From assembly GCF_020905345.1 (NCBI RefSeq), contig NZ_JAJJMO010000001.1, forward strand, positions 496,001 to 560,000: 64,000 bases of DNA, in the 5' to 3' direction. The stretch is from Flavobacterium pisciphilum (GTDB lineage Bacteria; Bacteroidota; Bacteroidia; Flavobacteriales; Flavobacteriaceae). Below are positions 1 through 8,652 of this stretch, piece by piece. The translations under genes and the position numbers were made by a program. The notes below the pieces were generated by a model that was not told the origin of the DNA, ran no database searches, and was given only the letters and a program-made list of their open reading frames with translations. The first letter of the stretch is position 1; each line of letters begins with the position of its first letter.

Positions 1-998
1 ATCATAATTCTTTTAACAATGATATAGTACCATTTTGCAGGAACAATATTCGAAAATAGTTGCAACGGTACTGGCATATTTTCTACAGGAAACATAAAGC
101 CACTGAATAATAATGTAGGCAACAACATTCCCATGAGGGAAAGTAACATTGCGGTTTGCATAGAATCCGTTTTTACCGAAATAAATATTCCGAGTGTGAG
201 GCAAGTAATGATAAACAAGATACTTTCGCCAAAAAGCAAAAATAAATTGCCTTTTATAGGCAACTCTAAAACAAAGAAACTCAACAATAAAATCGAAACT
301 ACATTTATAGTCGATAGTATTAAATACGGAACTGCTTTTGAAATGATTACTAGTAATGGTTTGAATGGTGAAACCAAGAGGATTTCCATCGTTCCCATTT
401 CTTTTTCTTTTACAATAGAAATGGCAGTCATCATAACACAAATAAGCATCAAGACCAGAGCCATAACTCCGGGTACAAAGTTGGGAGCTCCTTTTAACTG
501 TGGGTTATAAAGCATTTTTATTTCAGGCTGAATGCGATATGGGACTCCATTGAGTTCGTTCATTTGCATTTGGTAATCACTTATAATTGACGAAACGTAA
601 TTGGTGAGTGTGGTTGCCTGATTTGGGTCTGATGCATCAGCAATAACTTGAATTTGAACTTTATTCTGATGCAAAAGAGTGTTGTTGAAATTTTCAGGAA
701 ATACGATTGCCATCTTTATTTTTCCAGTTTTAAAAGCTGCTTCTAGCTGATTGCTTCCCTTTAAAACCTCATCAATTTCAAAATAACGACTGGCTTCAAT
801 TTTGTTAATTATTTTTTGAGAAGCTATATCTTTAGCATTATCTACAATTACAATTTTTGAGTTTTTAACCTCATTTGTTAAGGCAAAACCAAATATCAGA
901 ATCTGAACTATTGGCGTCCCGAAAAGAATAAATAATGTTTTCCTGTCACGCAGTACGTGCAAAAATTCCTTTTTTACAAATGTTAGAAACTGTTTCAT
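1..998 (-). CDS. ABC-2 type efflux permease, 3' end outside window
   Basis: The reading frame is open from an ATG at 998 to the window edge (332 codons visible; family members have about 370). It codes for an inner-membrane ABC-2 permease of the YbhS/YbhR/YhhJ kind. A first membrane segment lies near residues 20-40, followed by a periplasmic region of about 130 residues. Hydrophobic helices then start at the FVPGVMALVLML stretch, with the cytoplasmic motif KEKEMGTMEILLVSP that is typical of the family. The visible C-terminal part ends in NIVPAKWYYIIVKRIM. It is the last visible gene of the operon that runs from tetR at 5581 and would pair with the two ATPases just upstream. The substrate cannot be read from sequence. 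Confidence 0.9.
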   Translation of the reverse strand, partial: MKQFLTFVKKEFLHVLRDRKTLFILFGTPIVQILIFGFALTNEVKNSKIVIVDNAKDIASQKIINKIEASRYFEIDEVLKGSNQLEAAFKTGKIKMAIVFPENFNNTLLHQNKVQIQVIADASDPNQATTLTNYVSSIISDYQMQMNELNGVPYRIQPEIKMLYNPQLKGAPNFVPGVMALVLMLICVMMTAISIVKEKEMGTMEILLVSPFKPLLVIISKAVPYLILSTINVVSILLLSFFVLELPIKGNLFLLFGESILFIITCLTLGIFISVKTDSMQTAMLLSLMGMLLPTLLFSGFMFPVENMPVPLQLFSNIVPAKWYYIIVKRIM

Positions 999-1104
999 TT
1001 ATGTAGATTTTATTTTTTATAGGTCATAAATGGTATCACTTACTATCTTTTGATTTTTGTTTATAACAAAAGTATTCCTAATGGCGATTTCATTTATGTA
1101 GACT

Positions 1105-1845
1105 TTATTCTCCTCGTTTTGCTGCTCTTGCAAGATGATAAAACACCTCATCCATACTATCAACTCCGTATTGTTTTTTTAAGTTAGCAGGGCTATCCAA
1201 TGCTTCTATTCTACCATCAACCATAATCGAAACGCGATTGCAATATTCGGCCTCATCCATATAATGTGTTGTGACAAAAATGGTAATTCCATTTCCTGAT
1301 GCCTCATATATTAAATCCCAAAATTGCCTACGTGTCACGGGATCTACTCCTCCAGTTGGTTCATCTAGAAATACAATTTCTGGTTTGTGAATAATTGCTG
1401 TAGAGAATGCTAATTTTTGTTTCCATCCCAACGGGAGCGATCCAACTCTCTTATTTGCCTGATCTTCCATTCCTAATTGTGCTAAAAGAGCTTCGCTATT
1501 TTCTTTGATAGCCTTATTACTAAGACCATAAATCCCTGCAAAAAAAGTAATATTTTCTAATACCGTAAGATCGTCATACAAAGAGAACTTCTGACTCATA
1601 TAACCGATGCTTTTCTTAATCTTTTCAGTTTGTTTGTACACATCAAATCCTGCAATATTGGCTTCGCCTGATGTTGGTTTAGACAAACCACACAACATTC
1701 TCATTGCAGTTGTTTTACCAGCTCCATTCGCCCCTAAAAACCCGAAAATCTCTCCTTTTTCTACTTCAAATGTAATCTTGTCAACGGCGATAAAATCACC
1801 AAATCGCTTTGTTAACCCTTTACAAATAATCACTTTATTTTCCAT
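1105..1845 (-). CDS. ABC transporter ATP-binding protein (degenerate signature)
   Basis: A 246-residue ATPase for an ABC-2 exporter. Walker A is GANGAGKT at residues 38-45, the Q-loop is at Q85, Walker B is IVFLDEP at about 157-163, and the H-loop reads TTHYMDE. The signature motif is LPLGWKQ (137-143) instead of LSGGQ, as in the second half of YbhF-like ATPases. Its ATG overlaps the stop of the upstream ATPase by one base (TAATG), which implies translational coupling. It most likely forms a heterodimer with that neighbour and drives the permease at 1-998. The 106 bases after it hold no gene, only a near-copy of the sequence around the permease start. Confidence 0.93.
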   Translation of the reverse strand: MENKVIICKGLTKRFGDFIAVDKITFEVEKGEIFGFLGANGAGKTTAMRMLCGLSKPTSGEANIAGFDVYKQTEKIKKSIGYMSQKFSLYDDLTVLENITFFAGIYGLSNKAIKENSEALLAQLGMEDQANKRVGSLPLGWKQKLAFSTAIIHKPEIVFLDEPTGGVDPVTRRQFWDLIYEASGNGITIFVTTHYMDEAEYCNRVSIMVDGRIEALDSPANLKKQYGVDSMDEVFYHLARAAKRGE

Positions 1846-2753
1846 TAGCTCAGCAATTTTATAAAACTGTCTTCAATCGTTACATTCGCTTCTTTAATTT
1901 CAATTTCGTTCAGCCCTTTTTCTTTAAGATATTTTTCTAAACCTGCGCTATTGGGATTTCCATTAAACGAAAAATGAGCAAATTCACCAAATGCATAGCT
2001 TTCTTTCCTTTCTGGATATTCGGCTAAAAAAGGCAACAGTTTACGCATATCATTTGCCTTAATAGCAAATAAGGGATCCGGATAACTTTTTATGATGTTT
2101 TCAGGGGTATCCATCTGCAATATCTTACCATTCTGAATAAGAGCAATTCTATCACAAAGATTAGCTTCATCCATATAGGGTGTCGAAACAATAATGGTAA
2201 TATCTTGTGCTTTTAAACGTTTTAGCATTTCCCAAAATTCCTTTCTAGAAACAGGGTCAACCCCAGTTGTTGGCTCATCCAGAAATAGCACATTTGGCTT
2301 ATGAATTAATGCGCAACATAAAGCCAGCTTTTGTTTCATTCCGCCTGATAATTTGCCTGCTCTTCGATCTTTAAAAGGCTCAATCTGAATATAAATATCT
2401 TTGATTAAATCATAATTTTCTTGAATTGTTGTGCCAAATAATGTTGCAAAAAAATTAAGGTTTTCTTCAATCGTTAAATCCTGATACAATGAGAACTTTC
2501 CGGGCATATACCCTATCGTGCTCCTAATTTTCTTATAGTCTTTTACAACGTCTAATCCATCAATAGAGGCTTCACCGCTATCGGGTAGCAAAACTGTGGT
2601 TAGGATTCTAAAAATACTTGTTTTACCAGCCCCATCAGGTCCGATAAGACCAAAAAGTTCGCCTTTATCTACTGAAAAAGAAACACTATCGACTGCTATC
2701 TTTTTTTCCTTACCGTAGGTTTTCGTAATATCTTTTACAATAACAGCTCCCAT
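1845..2753 (-). CDS. ABC transporter ATP-binding protein (H-loop His missing)
   Basis: A 302-residue ATPase with Walker A GPDGAGKT (38-45), a full signature LSGGMKQ and Walker B VLFLDEP. The H-loop reads STPYMDE, so the switch histidine is replaced by proline; the first half of YbhF-type proteins is also degenerate here. About 80 residues follow the nucleotide-binding domain, as is common in this family. It lies 3 bases after the HlyD-like gene and overlaps the next ATPase gene. Together the two genes look like a split version of a fused YbhF ATPase. Role: energising an efflux system that is probably for drugs or lipophilic cations (inferred from the family). Confidence 0.93.
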   Translation of the reverse strand: MGAVIVKDITKTYGKEKKIAVDSVSFSVDKGELFGLIGPDGAGKTSIFRILTTVLLPDSGEASIDGLDVVKDYKKIRSTIGYMPGKFSLYQDLTIEENLNFFATLFGTTIQENYDLIKDIYIQIEPFKDRRAGKLSGGMKQKLALCCALIHKPNVLFLDEPTTGVDPVSRKEFWEMLKRLKAQDITIIVSTPYMDEANLCDRIALIQNGKILQMDTPENIIKSYPDPLFAIKANDMRKLLPFLAEYPERKESYAFGEFAHFSFNGNPNSAGLEKYLKEKGLNEIEIKEANVTIEDSFIKLLS

Positions 2754-2756
2754 ACC

Positions 2757-3644
2757 TTAGAATTTTATTTCGCCGTACATTCCAATTTTAAGATAACCAT
2801 CGTTCTTTACTCTTACTTTAACAGCATATACTAGATTGGCTCGTTCGTCTTTTGTTTGAATCGTTTTTGGTGTAAACTCAGCTTTATCGCTAATCCACTC
2901 TATAACTCCTTCGTGTTCTTTATACGTTTTGTCTGTAGCATCTACAAACACTTTTACTTTGTCATTCAACTTTACATTGGGTAATTGATCTCCCGTAATA
3001 TATACTCTTAGCACAATGGTCGACAAATCGGCAATTTTATATAATGGCTTACCAACAGTTGCCATCTCTCCCATTTCAGCATATTTAGTAAGTACCGTTC
3101 CTGTAATTTTATTGACAATTTTAGACTTTAATAATTGGTCGTTTATCTGACTTACCTGTACTTTCAGTGTTTGGGTTTCATCATCAATTCCTGTTGTATT
3201 AATATCCAATTGTTTTTGCAATGCATTGATTTGTTTTTGCAAAACTGCTACTTTAGTGACAGCATCATCCAATTGTTTTCTTGTTGCAGCATCAGCTTTT
3301 ACCAAATTTCGCATGCGCTGCTCGTCTATATTGGCTTGTTTTAATTGCTCTCTGTATACATCCAATTGCGAGTTAATATCTGGCTTCTTACTTTGGGTCG
3401 CTTTTATCTGAGCCAATAATTGTTCTCGCTTAAGCGAAAGCTGTATCGTATCGATATAACCGACTACCTGACCTTCTTTTAATGTATTCCCTTCTTCTAC
3501 TTTTAATTCTTTGATTATCCCACTAGCTTCTGCAGGAATAATTGTTTCTACAGCTTCAAAAGTACCAGTTGCATCAAATTCATTTTTATTACCAGAGCAT
3601 GATATCACTACTGCTGCTGTTATTATAAATATTACTTTTTTCAT
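2757..3644 (-). CDS. HlyD-family periplasmic adaptor, lipoprotein
   Basis: A 295-residue membrane fusion protein. The N-terminus is a lipoprotein signal ending in ISC at Cys16. A biotinyl-lipoyl-like half motif follows (EASGIIKELKVEEGNTLKEG, about 39-58), then a long coiled-coil hairpin (about 70-175), the second lipoyl half around GTVLTKYAEMGEMATVGKPL, and a beta-barrel region. It would bridge the ABC-2 permease and the TolC-like channel. It lies 7 bases after the channel gene and 3 bases before the ATPase, clearly in the same operon. In function it resembles YbhG/EmrA-type adaptors, although the sequence is only family-level similar. Confidence 0.92.
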   Translation of the reverse strand: MKKVIFIITAAVVISCSGNKNEFDATGTFEAVETIIPAEASGIIKELKVEEGNTLKEGQVVGYIDTIQLSLKREQLLAQIKATQSKKPDINSQLDVYREQLKQANIDEQRMRNLVKADAATRKQLDDAVTKVAVLQKQINALQKQLDINTTGIDDETQTLKVQVSQINDQLLKSKIVNKITGTVLTKYAEMGEMATVGKPLYKIADLSTIVLRVYITGDQLPNVKLNDKVKVFVDATDKTYKEHEGVIEWISDKAEFTPKTIQTKDERANLVYAVKVRVKNDGYLKIGMYGEIKF

Positions 3645-3651
3645 CTTAAGA

Positions 3652-4917
3652 TTAGTTACCAGTTATTAATTTTTGTCTGTATTGTGCCAAGAGTAATTCT
3701 GTTTCGTGAATGATTTTATTCTGTTTTGCTTCGTTTTCATCATTTACATTTTTTAGATAATCATTAGTATTAATGACTCCGTTTTCAAGCTGTGCCAAAG
3801 ATGCTTTTTTTACATTAGCACGCAAATTCACAATCTCCCCATCAGAAACAAGATATTCTTGTAGCTTGCTTATTTCAGCATTTTGCTGTTTTAAAGATTG
3901 TTTGGTATTAAAAAGAAAAGTCTCTTTATCCGCTTCGACTTCTAGCTTGTTGATATCAATAATTTCTTTTTGCTTTTTAGAGGTATATAAACCTGTCAAT
4001 GACCAATTAAGTCTTAGTCCACCAACATAATACCATTCAAAACCTTCTTGCAAAAAATTCAGAGCTGGATTAGCAATACCGCCTTGTACAAAAAAGTTAA
4101 GCTTAGGTCTGTTTCCTGCATTAATAGACTCTTTATTAATCTCAATACTTTCATCTCTAAATTTAAAAAGGGCTAATTCTGGACGATTTATTTCTTGAAT
4201 TGAAATAATAGTTTGTGGTGTTTCTAATTTTGTATCGCTACTTAGTTCTTGATTCATAAAAAGCCCCAACATATCAAGATAAGCTTTTTTATAACTGCGA
4301 ATACTTATTGCCTGCTGATCGGCTTTTAGATACTCCGCTTTAAGCAAATCAAGACTACTTCTGTAGGCCGTTCCGTTTTTAAGCTGTGCTTCTACAGTTT
4401 TCATTCCGATAGAAATATCATTTTTAAGCAAAGCATTTTGTGCCAATTGCTCTTCATATATTAAAATCCCAAAATAAATATCTGTCACCCTTTGTTTCAC
4501 TGCATATAAATCTACAGCTAGTTGTTGTTGCTGGACTTTACTTTGTGATGTTACAATTTCTTTTTGTTGTTTGATATTACCGCCATCATATATAACCTGA
4601 TTAACTTCCCCATACGCTTTATATTGATCTTTATTTAAAGTTGGAACATCAATACCAGGTAAACTAATTGGTAGTTTCGTAACATCCGATTGATAGGTAG
4701 CTTGTGCATTAATATCAATTTTTGGATAATATCCTTTTGCAATATTGCCAATCGTAAACGCGCTGCTTTTAGCAATGAGCTCTCTCTTTTTAGACAGCGG
4801 ATAATTTTCTTCTGCTGATGCATAACAATCCTGAAGTTTTAACAACTTAGAATCTTGCTGTGCATAAAAATAAAGTACAGGAAAAAGAACCAGTATAATT
4901 ACAAATAACCTTTTCAT
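3652..4917 (-). CDS. TolC-family outer membrane channel
   Basis: A 421-residue outer membrane efflux protein starting at the ATG at 4917; a TTG two codons upstream gives a longer frame but is not needed. A signal peptide runs to about residue 20 (VLYFYAQ). The rest shows the TolC pattern of long amphipathic helices in two repeats (for example the AEYLKADQQAISIRSYKKAY region and the KQQNAEISKLQEYLV region) with short beta-strand segments. It is the first structural gene after tetR, 61 bases away, and is followed by the adaptor and the ABC pump. Expected role: the exit duct of this tripartite exporter. Confidence 0.9.
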   Translation of the reverse strand: MKRLFVIILVLFPVLYFYAQQDSKLLKLQDCYASAEENYPLSKKRELIAKSSAFTIGNIAKGYYPKIDINAQATYQSDVTKLPISLPGIDVPTLNKDQYKAYGEVNQVIYDGGNIKQQKEIVTSQSKVQQQQLAVDLYAVKQRVTDIYFGILIYEEQLAQNALLKNDISIGMKTVEAQLKNGTAYRSSLDLLKAEYLKADQQAISIRSYKKAYLDMLGLFMNQELSSDTKLETPQTIISIQEINRPELALFKFRDESIEINKESINAGNRPKLNFFVQGGIANPALNFLQEGFEWYYVGGLRLNWSLTGLYTSKKQKEIIDINKLEVEADKETFLFNTKQSLKQQNAEISKLQEYLVSDGEIVNLRANVKKASLAQLENGVINTNDYLKNVNDENEAKQNKIIHETELLLAQYRQKLITGN

Positions 4918-4978
4918 ATTCAATTTTTTATTATTTAATTTTAAATTTTAATATCTTGAAATTTAAACTATAAAATAG

Positions 4979-5581
4979 CTAGGCTTCAATCATTACTTTA
5001 AACCAATTTACAATCAAAACTTTTCTTTCTTCTACGAATGAATTTAATTCTGTAGCGCTCATAGCCCCTACCGATTCGAAAATTGGTCTGATTATAAAAG
5101 GAAAAATCGACATGGATAAAACATTTACAATAAAATGTAAAGGATGTATGTCCGGTCTCTTTTCCATAAGCTGTTTTACAAAAAAAGATTCATTTATTAA
5201 TTTCCCTGCTTGTATTCTGTTCTCAAAAAGCGCTGGGTTATTCCGTATTTCACTAAACACGAATAATGGCAAGCCGGGATTTTGACTTAACATTGTGATA
5301 TAAGCTTCAGCTAATAATGCTACTTTTTCTACCAAAGTTGTTTTTTGATCATTAACAACTGGTACAATTACACCAAATAACTCACTAAGTTTTTCAACCA
5401 TTACTAGCTCAAAAAGTTTCTCTTTACTTCTGAAATAATAGTTCAACAAAGCCAAATTAATACCAGCTACTTCAGCAATATCACGAGTGCGTGTAGCTGA
5501 ATATCCTTTTTGAGTAAATACTATTCTAGCTGCTTCTTTAATTTTTTCCTCAGTACTTGCGTCTTTATTTTTTGCTGCCAT
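4979..5581 (-). CDS. TetR/AcrR-family repressor of the ABC efflux operon
   Basis: A 200-residue regulator. The N-terminal helix-turn-helix spans about residues 13-58 with the recognition region RTRDIAEVAGINLALLNYYF. The C-terminal part is a helical ligand-binding and dimerisation domain. It is the first gene of the operon (tetR, tolC, hlyD, two ATPases, permease), all on the minus strand with short gaps. A consensus promoter and an 18-base palindrome lie directly upstream, so autoregulation and control of the efflux genes are likely (inference). The inducer is unknown. Confidence 0.92.
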   Translation of the reverse strand: MAAKNKDASTEEKIKEAARIVFTQKGYSATRTRDIAEVAGINLALLNYYFRSKEKLFELVMVEKLSELFGVIVPVVNDQKTTLVEKVALLAEAYITMLSQNPGLPLFVFSEIRNNPALFENRIQAGKLINESFFVKQLMEKRPDIHPLHFIVNVLSMSIFPFIIRPIFESVGAMSATELNSFVEERKVLIVNWFKVMIEA

Positions 5582-5601
5582 AACTATCTAATAATCTTTA
5601 G

Positions 5602-5631
5602 CAAAGTTAAAATTTATTCTTAATTAAACAA
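5602..5631 (-). promoter_or_regulatory. Promoter of the tetR-ABC efflux operon
   Basis: Read on the minus strand, a TTG (complement of 5629-5631) is followed after exactly 19 bases by TAACTTTG (complement of 5602-5609). This matches the Bacteroidetes consensus TTG-N17-23-TAnnTTTG. The start codon of tetR lies about 20 bases downstream. Confidence 0.7.
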
Positions 5632-5635
5632 AAGA

Positions 5636-5653
5636 TTTAATCATTTGATTAAA
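5636..5653. promoter_or_regulatory. Perfect 18-bp palindrome, likely TetR operator
   Basis: TTTAATCA-TT-TGATTAAA: two perfect 8-base arms around two bases. It lies 4 bases upstream of the -33 element of the tetR promoter and between the divergent tetR and araC genes. Its size and position fit a TetR-family operator. Binding is inferred, not shown. Confidence 0.55.
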
Positions 5654-5689
5654 ATTAAAACAAAAAAAATCTTCAATGCATATTTTGAT

Positions 5690-5697
5690 TATATTTG
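5690..5697 (+). promoter_or_regulatory. -7 box upstream of araC-type gene
   Basis: TATATTTG fits TAnnTTTG and lies 43 bases before the ATG at 5741. No good -33 TTG is visible at the usual distance. Confidence 0.45.
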
Positions 5698-5740
5698 AAA
5701 GCTAAATCGATTTAAAAAACCACTATTATCTCATCACAAT

Positions 5741-6571
5741 ATGGATCTAAAACTTTTTGTTCCTCAAAGTAAATTGTTGAAAAATTATATCGATTATTTT
5801 TACATTCTCAAAAAGTCCCCTGATTCAGAAAACATAAGCTACTTTACTTTTCCTTATGTTAATACAATAGTATCTATTAATCAATATCCAGAATTCATAT
5901 TCGAAGAAAACAGGCTAACGGTTAAAAAAAACACTAACAATCCAATTCTTGCTACATTATTATGTGGGTATACAAAGCCTATCGAAGTTAATATTCCAGA
6001 CTACATCCATGAAATAACTATTAGTTTTAAACCTCTTGGAGTAAATGCTTTTTTAGAAAATAATCTGAATTTTTATAACGACAAATCGTTTACTTACTTT
6101 AACCCCTTTAGTGATTTTACAGCATCCATGACAGAAATCATGAATACTGCTCTGGGTGAAGAAAAAATAAAAAAATTAGAGCAATACCTTATCAGTAAAT
6201 TCAATGGATTTAGCCACCCATTTTTAGGTTCTATCTTAACAGACATGCAGCATACAGAAGGCAATTACACAATTAAAGACCTTGCTGATAAATACAAAAT
6301 AAGCCGCAAGACATTATGCAAGCATTTTGAGATACATATTGGAAAAACACCATCTGAACTTCGAAAAATTATTAGGTTCCGTCAAACGATGCATCAACAA
6401 ATGAATATTAGCACAAAGAATAACCTTTCTGACGTTACTTATCAGCTTGATTTTTTTGACCAATCCCATCTTATCAAAGATTTTAAATCTATAACTGGTT
6501 TTACTCCTAAAAATTTCTTTAAAAAAATAACCTCGCATGAAGATGGAAACATCAATTGGCTGTATATATAA
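5741..6571 (+). CDS. AraC-family transcriptional regulator
   Basis: A 276-residue protein. The N-terminal 150 or so residues form a sensor region of the kind often found in Bacteroidetes AraC proteins (beginning LKLFVPQSKLLKNYIDYFY; possibly DUF6597). The C-terminal AraC DNA-binding domain has a first helix-turn-helix at about 177-205 (IKDLADKYKISRKTLCKHF) and a second around LDFFDQSHLIKDFKSITGFT (about 232-251). It is transcribed divergently from the tetR operon. Its targets are not evident: the only genes nearby on its strand are hypothetical ones more than 1.4 kb away. Confidence 0.9.
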   Translation: MDLKLFVPQSKLLKNYIDYFYILKKSPDSENISYFTFPYVNTIVSINQYPEFIFEENRLTVKKNTNNPILATLLCGYTKPIEVNIPDYIHEITISFKPLGVNAFLENNLNFYNDKSFTYFNPFSDFTASMTEIMNTALGEEKIKKLEQYLISKFNGFSHPFLGSILTDMQHTEGNYTIKDLADKYKISRKTLCKHFEIHIGKTPSELRKIIRFRQTMHQQMNISTKNNLSDVTYQLDFFDQSHLIKDFKSITGFTPKNFFKKITSHEDGNINWLYI

Positions 6572-6803
6572 TTACCCTAGGGTTACATTTTTACAATTTT
6601 AAATAACTTCAACTAGATATTTTTGTTAGATAATTCTCATCTTTTATAATCACAATCAGTATGCTTGTATCATTAATAACATATTTGTTTAGAATTGTCT
6701 TAAATCTGATTTAAACCAAACAAAATTATTTAAATCAGACTATTTCCAAAAATATAAATACAAATTTAACTCCATAATAGACCAGAAAACCAGTAGATTG
6801 AAA

Positions 6804-6836
6804 AATGCAAAAATAGAACCGCGCTATTTTTGCATT
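6804..6836. terminator. Bidirectional terminator hairpin
   Basis: A perfect 13-base stem (AATGCAAAAATAG / CTATTTTTGCATT) with a 7-base loop lies between the convergent araC gene (ends 6571) and PAP2 gene (ends 6860). The rest of the 288-base gap is AT-rich without other visible signals. Confidence 0.7.
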
Positions 6837-6859
6837 GTTATTTTCAAAATTGGAATCCT

Positions 6860-7618
6860 CTAAAACATCATTGCAAATCCAAATCCGATTTGTTTACCAT
6901 TATAAAAAGGAGTTATTACCGAGGAAACATTTTTTTCTCTCTCTCCAAAGATTTTCTTAGTAACGTAAGGACTTACCCAATAAGCGATTTTTGTACTCAT
7001 TATTCCTATCCCTGCTCCTGCTGCAACATCAGTAAGCCAGTGTCTGTCATTAACCATTCTAAATACTCCTGTTCCTGTAGCAACAGCATAACCTGCAATA
7101 CCATACCAGATGGACTTATCCTTATACTCTTGATACAAAAATTCAGCTCCAGCAAAAGCTGTTGCAGTATGTCCTGAAGGAAACGAATTTTTTGAACTCC
7201 CATCTGGTCTTTCGATCTTTGTAATAGATTTAAGTCCCAATATTGTAGCTGTCATAATTACATAAGACGTACCCAATATTATGGTTCTGTCTTTTAAATT
7301 ATTCTTCCCTTCAATCCCTAATCCATTCAGAGCATAAACAGTAGCTGCAGGGGCATATTGCGAAAAATCGTCAATAGTTATCCTTTTATCTATATCCTCT
7401 TTTACCTCATCATGAATTTGAGAATTGAAACCTTTTAAATAATCACTTTCAAGACCTATAAGCCCATAGCCAATTAAAACACCCGGAATAATAAGCTGTT
7501 TGTAATTAAACTTCAAATTCTGTACTGTATCATTTTTTACAGTTACTGTATCTTGCACAGTATTTTGAGCATTAATACTCATAATGCTCAACAATGAAAA
7601 CAGGATGATTTTTTTCAT
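6860..7618 (-). CDS. PAP2-superfamily membrane phosphatase
   Basis: A 252-residue protein with signal peptide MKKIILFSLLSIMSINAQ. The three PAP2 motifs are present: KSITKIERP (130-138), PSGH (147-150) and R187...H193...D197 in RMVNDRHWLTD. These form the histidine-phosphatase centre that hydrolyses lipid phosphates (phosphatidic acid, undecaprenyl pyrophosphate or lipid A phosphate in relatives). Membrane segments lie around the motifs, and the active site should face the periplasm. The gene is monocistronic, with a terminator beyond its 3' end and the small gene at 7681-7836 upstream. The specific substrate cannot be inferred. Confidence 0.93.
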   Translation of the reverse strand: MKKIILFSLLSIMSINAQNTVQDTVTVKNDTVQNLKFNYKQLIIPGVLIGYGLIGLESDYLKGFNSQIHDEVKEDIDKRITIDDFSQYAPAATVYALNGLGIEGKNNLKDRTIILGTSYVIMTATILGLKSITKIERPDGSSKNSFPSGHTATAFAGAEFLYQEYKDKSIWYGIAGYAVATGTGVFRMVNDRHWLTDVAAGAGIGIMSTKIAYWVSPYVTKKIFGEREKNVSSVITPFYNGKQIGFGFAMMF

Positions 7619-7680
7619 TTTGTTTTTTAAAATTAAAGATTAATAAGACATGAATTGATAAATAAACATGCGTCAATTTT

Positions 7681-7836
7681 TTAAGAATGATTTCCTACCA
7701 AATGACATTTATAACAATGCAGGTCTAAGTAATCCCAAACCCCATTATCAGTTATTATTTTTGAAATTTCATTTTTTTGAGCACTAGTCTTAGAGACATC
7801 AAATGCCAGAATCAATAAAAGAAAGATGTTTTTCAT
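7681..7836 (-). CDS. Small exported protein with CxxCH motif (51 aa)
   Basis: A short frame starting at the ATG at 7836. An N-terminal signal peptide (MKNIFLLLILAFDVSKTSA) is followed by about 30 residues that end in LHCYKCHLVGNHS. The C-Y-K-C-H sequence (residues 41-45) is the c-type heme attachment pattern. No methionine ligand follows and the protein stops six residues later, so it is either a mini-protein or the 5' remnant of a cytochrome c gene. It lies 62 bases upstream of the PAP2 gene on the same strand and could be co-transcribed with it. I do not recognise a family. Confidence 0.45.
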   Translation of the reverse strand: MKNIFLLLILAFDVSKTSAQKNEISKIITDNGVWDYLDLHCYKCHLVGNHS

Positions 7837-8074
7837 TTTTAATTGTATTTAATGAATAAAAAAACATTTAACTAATTCTGTGGTATTCTACTATTTTGAA
7901 CAACCATATTTTACCTAAATATACTACAAATTTCATATCCAATTTTGAATAAATTCTGTATTTTGAATAATCTCTACTTTTTTATTAAATAGAAATTATT
8001 AACTTGTGTTTTACTGATTGAAATTTCCTAGTCGGACTTTCACTTAAATACTAATAAAACTAATTTTCAATACA

Positions 8075-8623
8075 TTGAAACTGATTCCATTTTTAAATAC
8101 AGAAACTAACAGAACGGCTTATAAATGCAATTGCTGTGATAAGATATATAATGATCTTCCGCTTTGCTTTGGCTCTGATTATCCTGAATATTATTTTTCT
8201 GTTCCTCCCGAAGAGAGAGAGCAAAGAATTGAATTGGAAGAAAGTTTATGCGTTATTGATAACAAATATTTTTTTCATCGTGGTCGATTGACGATTCCAA
8301 TTATTAATCACCATGAAGATTTTGCATTTGATATTTGGACATCTATAAGTCCAGAGAATTTTGAAATCAGAATAAATTTGTGGGAAGATGAAGATCGTAC
8401 CAAACAAGAACCGTATTTTGGTTGGTTACAAACTATGGTTCCAAATTATGGTGAAACACTAAGCCTAAAAACAATTGCAATCGAACAAGGAATTGGTTTT
8501 ATTCCTGAAATAAAATGCATAGAAGAAAATCACCAACTTACTATCGATCAAGAAAACGGAATAACCTATGAAAAAGCAATAGAAATGGTTGAAAATATAT
8601 TGAGAGATTCCCATAAATTATAA
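8075..8623 (+). CDS. DUF2199-family protein
   Basis: A 182-residue cytosolic protein. It opens with a Cys-rich segment YKCNCCDKIYNDLPLCFG (about 16-33) and continues with the acidic PEYYFSVPPEER region and the FDIWTSISPENF segment characteristic of DUF2199. No function is established for this family; the cysteines suggest metal binding. The only usable start in frame is a TTG at 8075, because a stop codon lies ten codons upstream and no ATG is available before the conserved region. Convergent or partner genes are absent; a small lipoprotein gene follows. Confidence 0.8.
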   Translation: MKLIPFLNTETNRTAYKCNCCDKIYNDLPLCFGSDYPEYYFSVPPEEREQRIELEESLCVIDNKYFFHRGRLTIPIINHHEDFAFDIWTSISPENFEIRINLWEDEDRTKQEPYFGWLQTMVPNYGETLSLKTIAIEQGIGFIPEIKCIEENHQLTIDQENGITYEKAIEMVENILRDSHKL

Positions 8624-8652
8624 TAAACTGAGGTAAATCTTAATTAAAAAAA

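Noticed and set aside
13..510. Two overlapping open frames in the first 500 bases
   Set aside because: They are in other frames of the ABC-2 permease gene, whose own frame lacks a stop because the gene runs off the window.
5741..6571. AraC protein as regulator of the ABC efflux operon
   Set aside because: The tetR gene is inside that operon and has its own operator; divergence alone is not enough to assign control to AraC.
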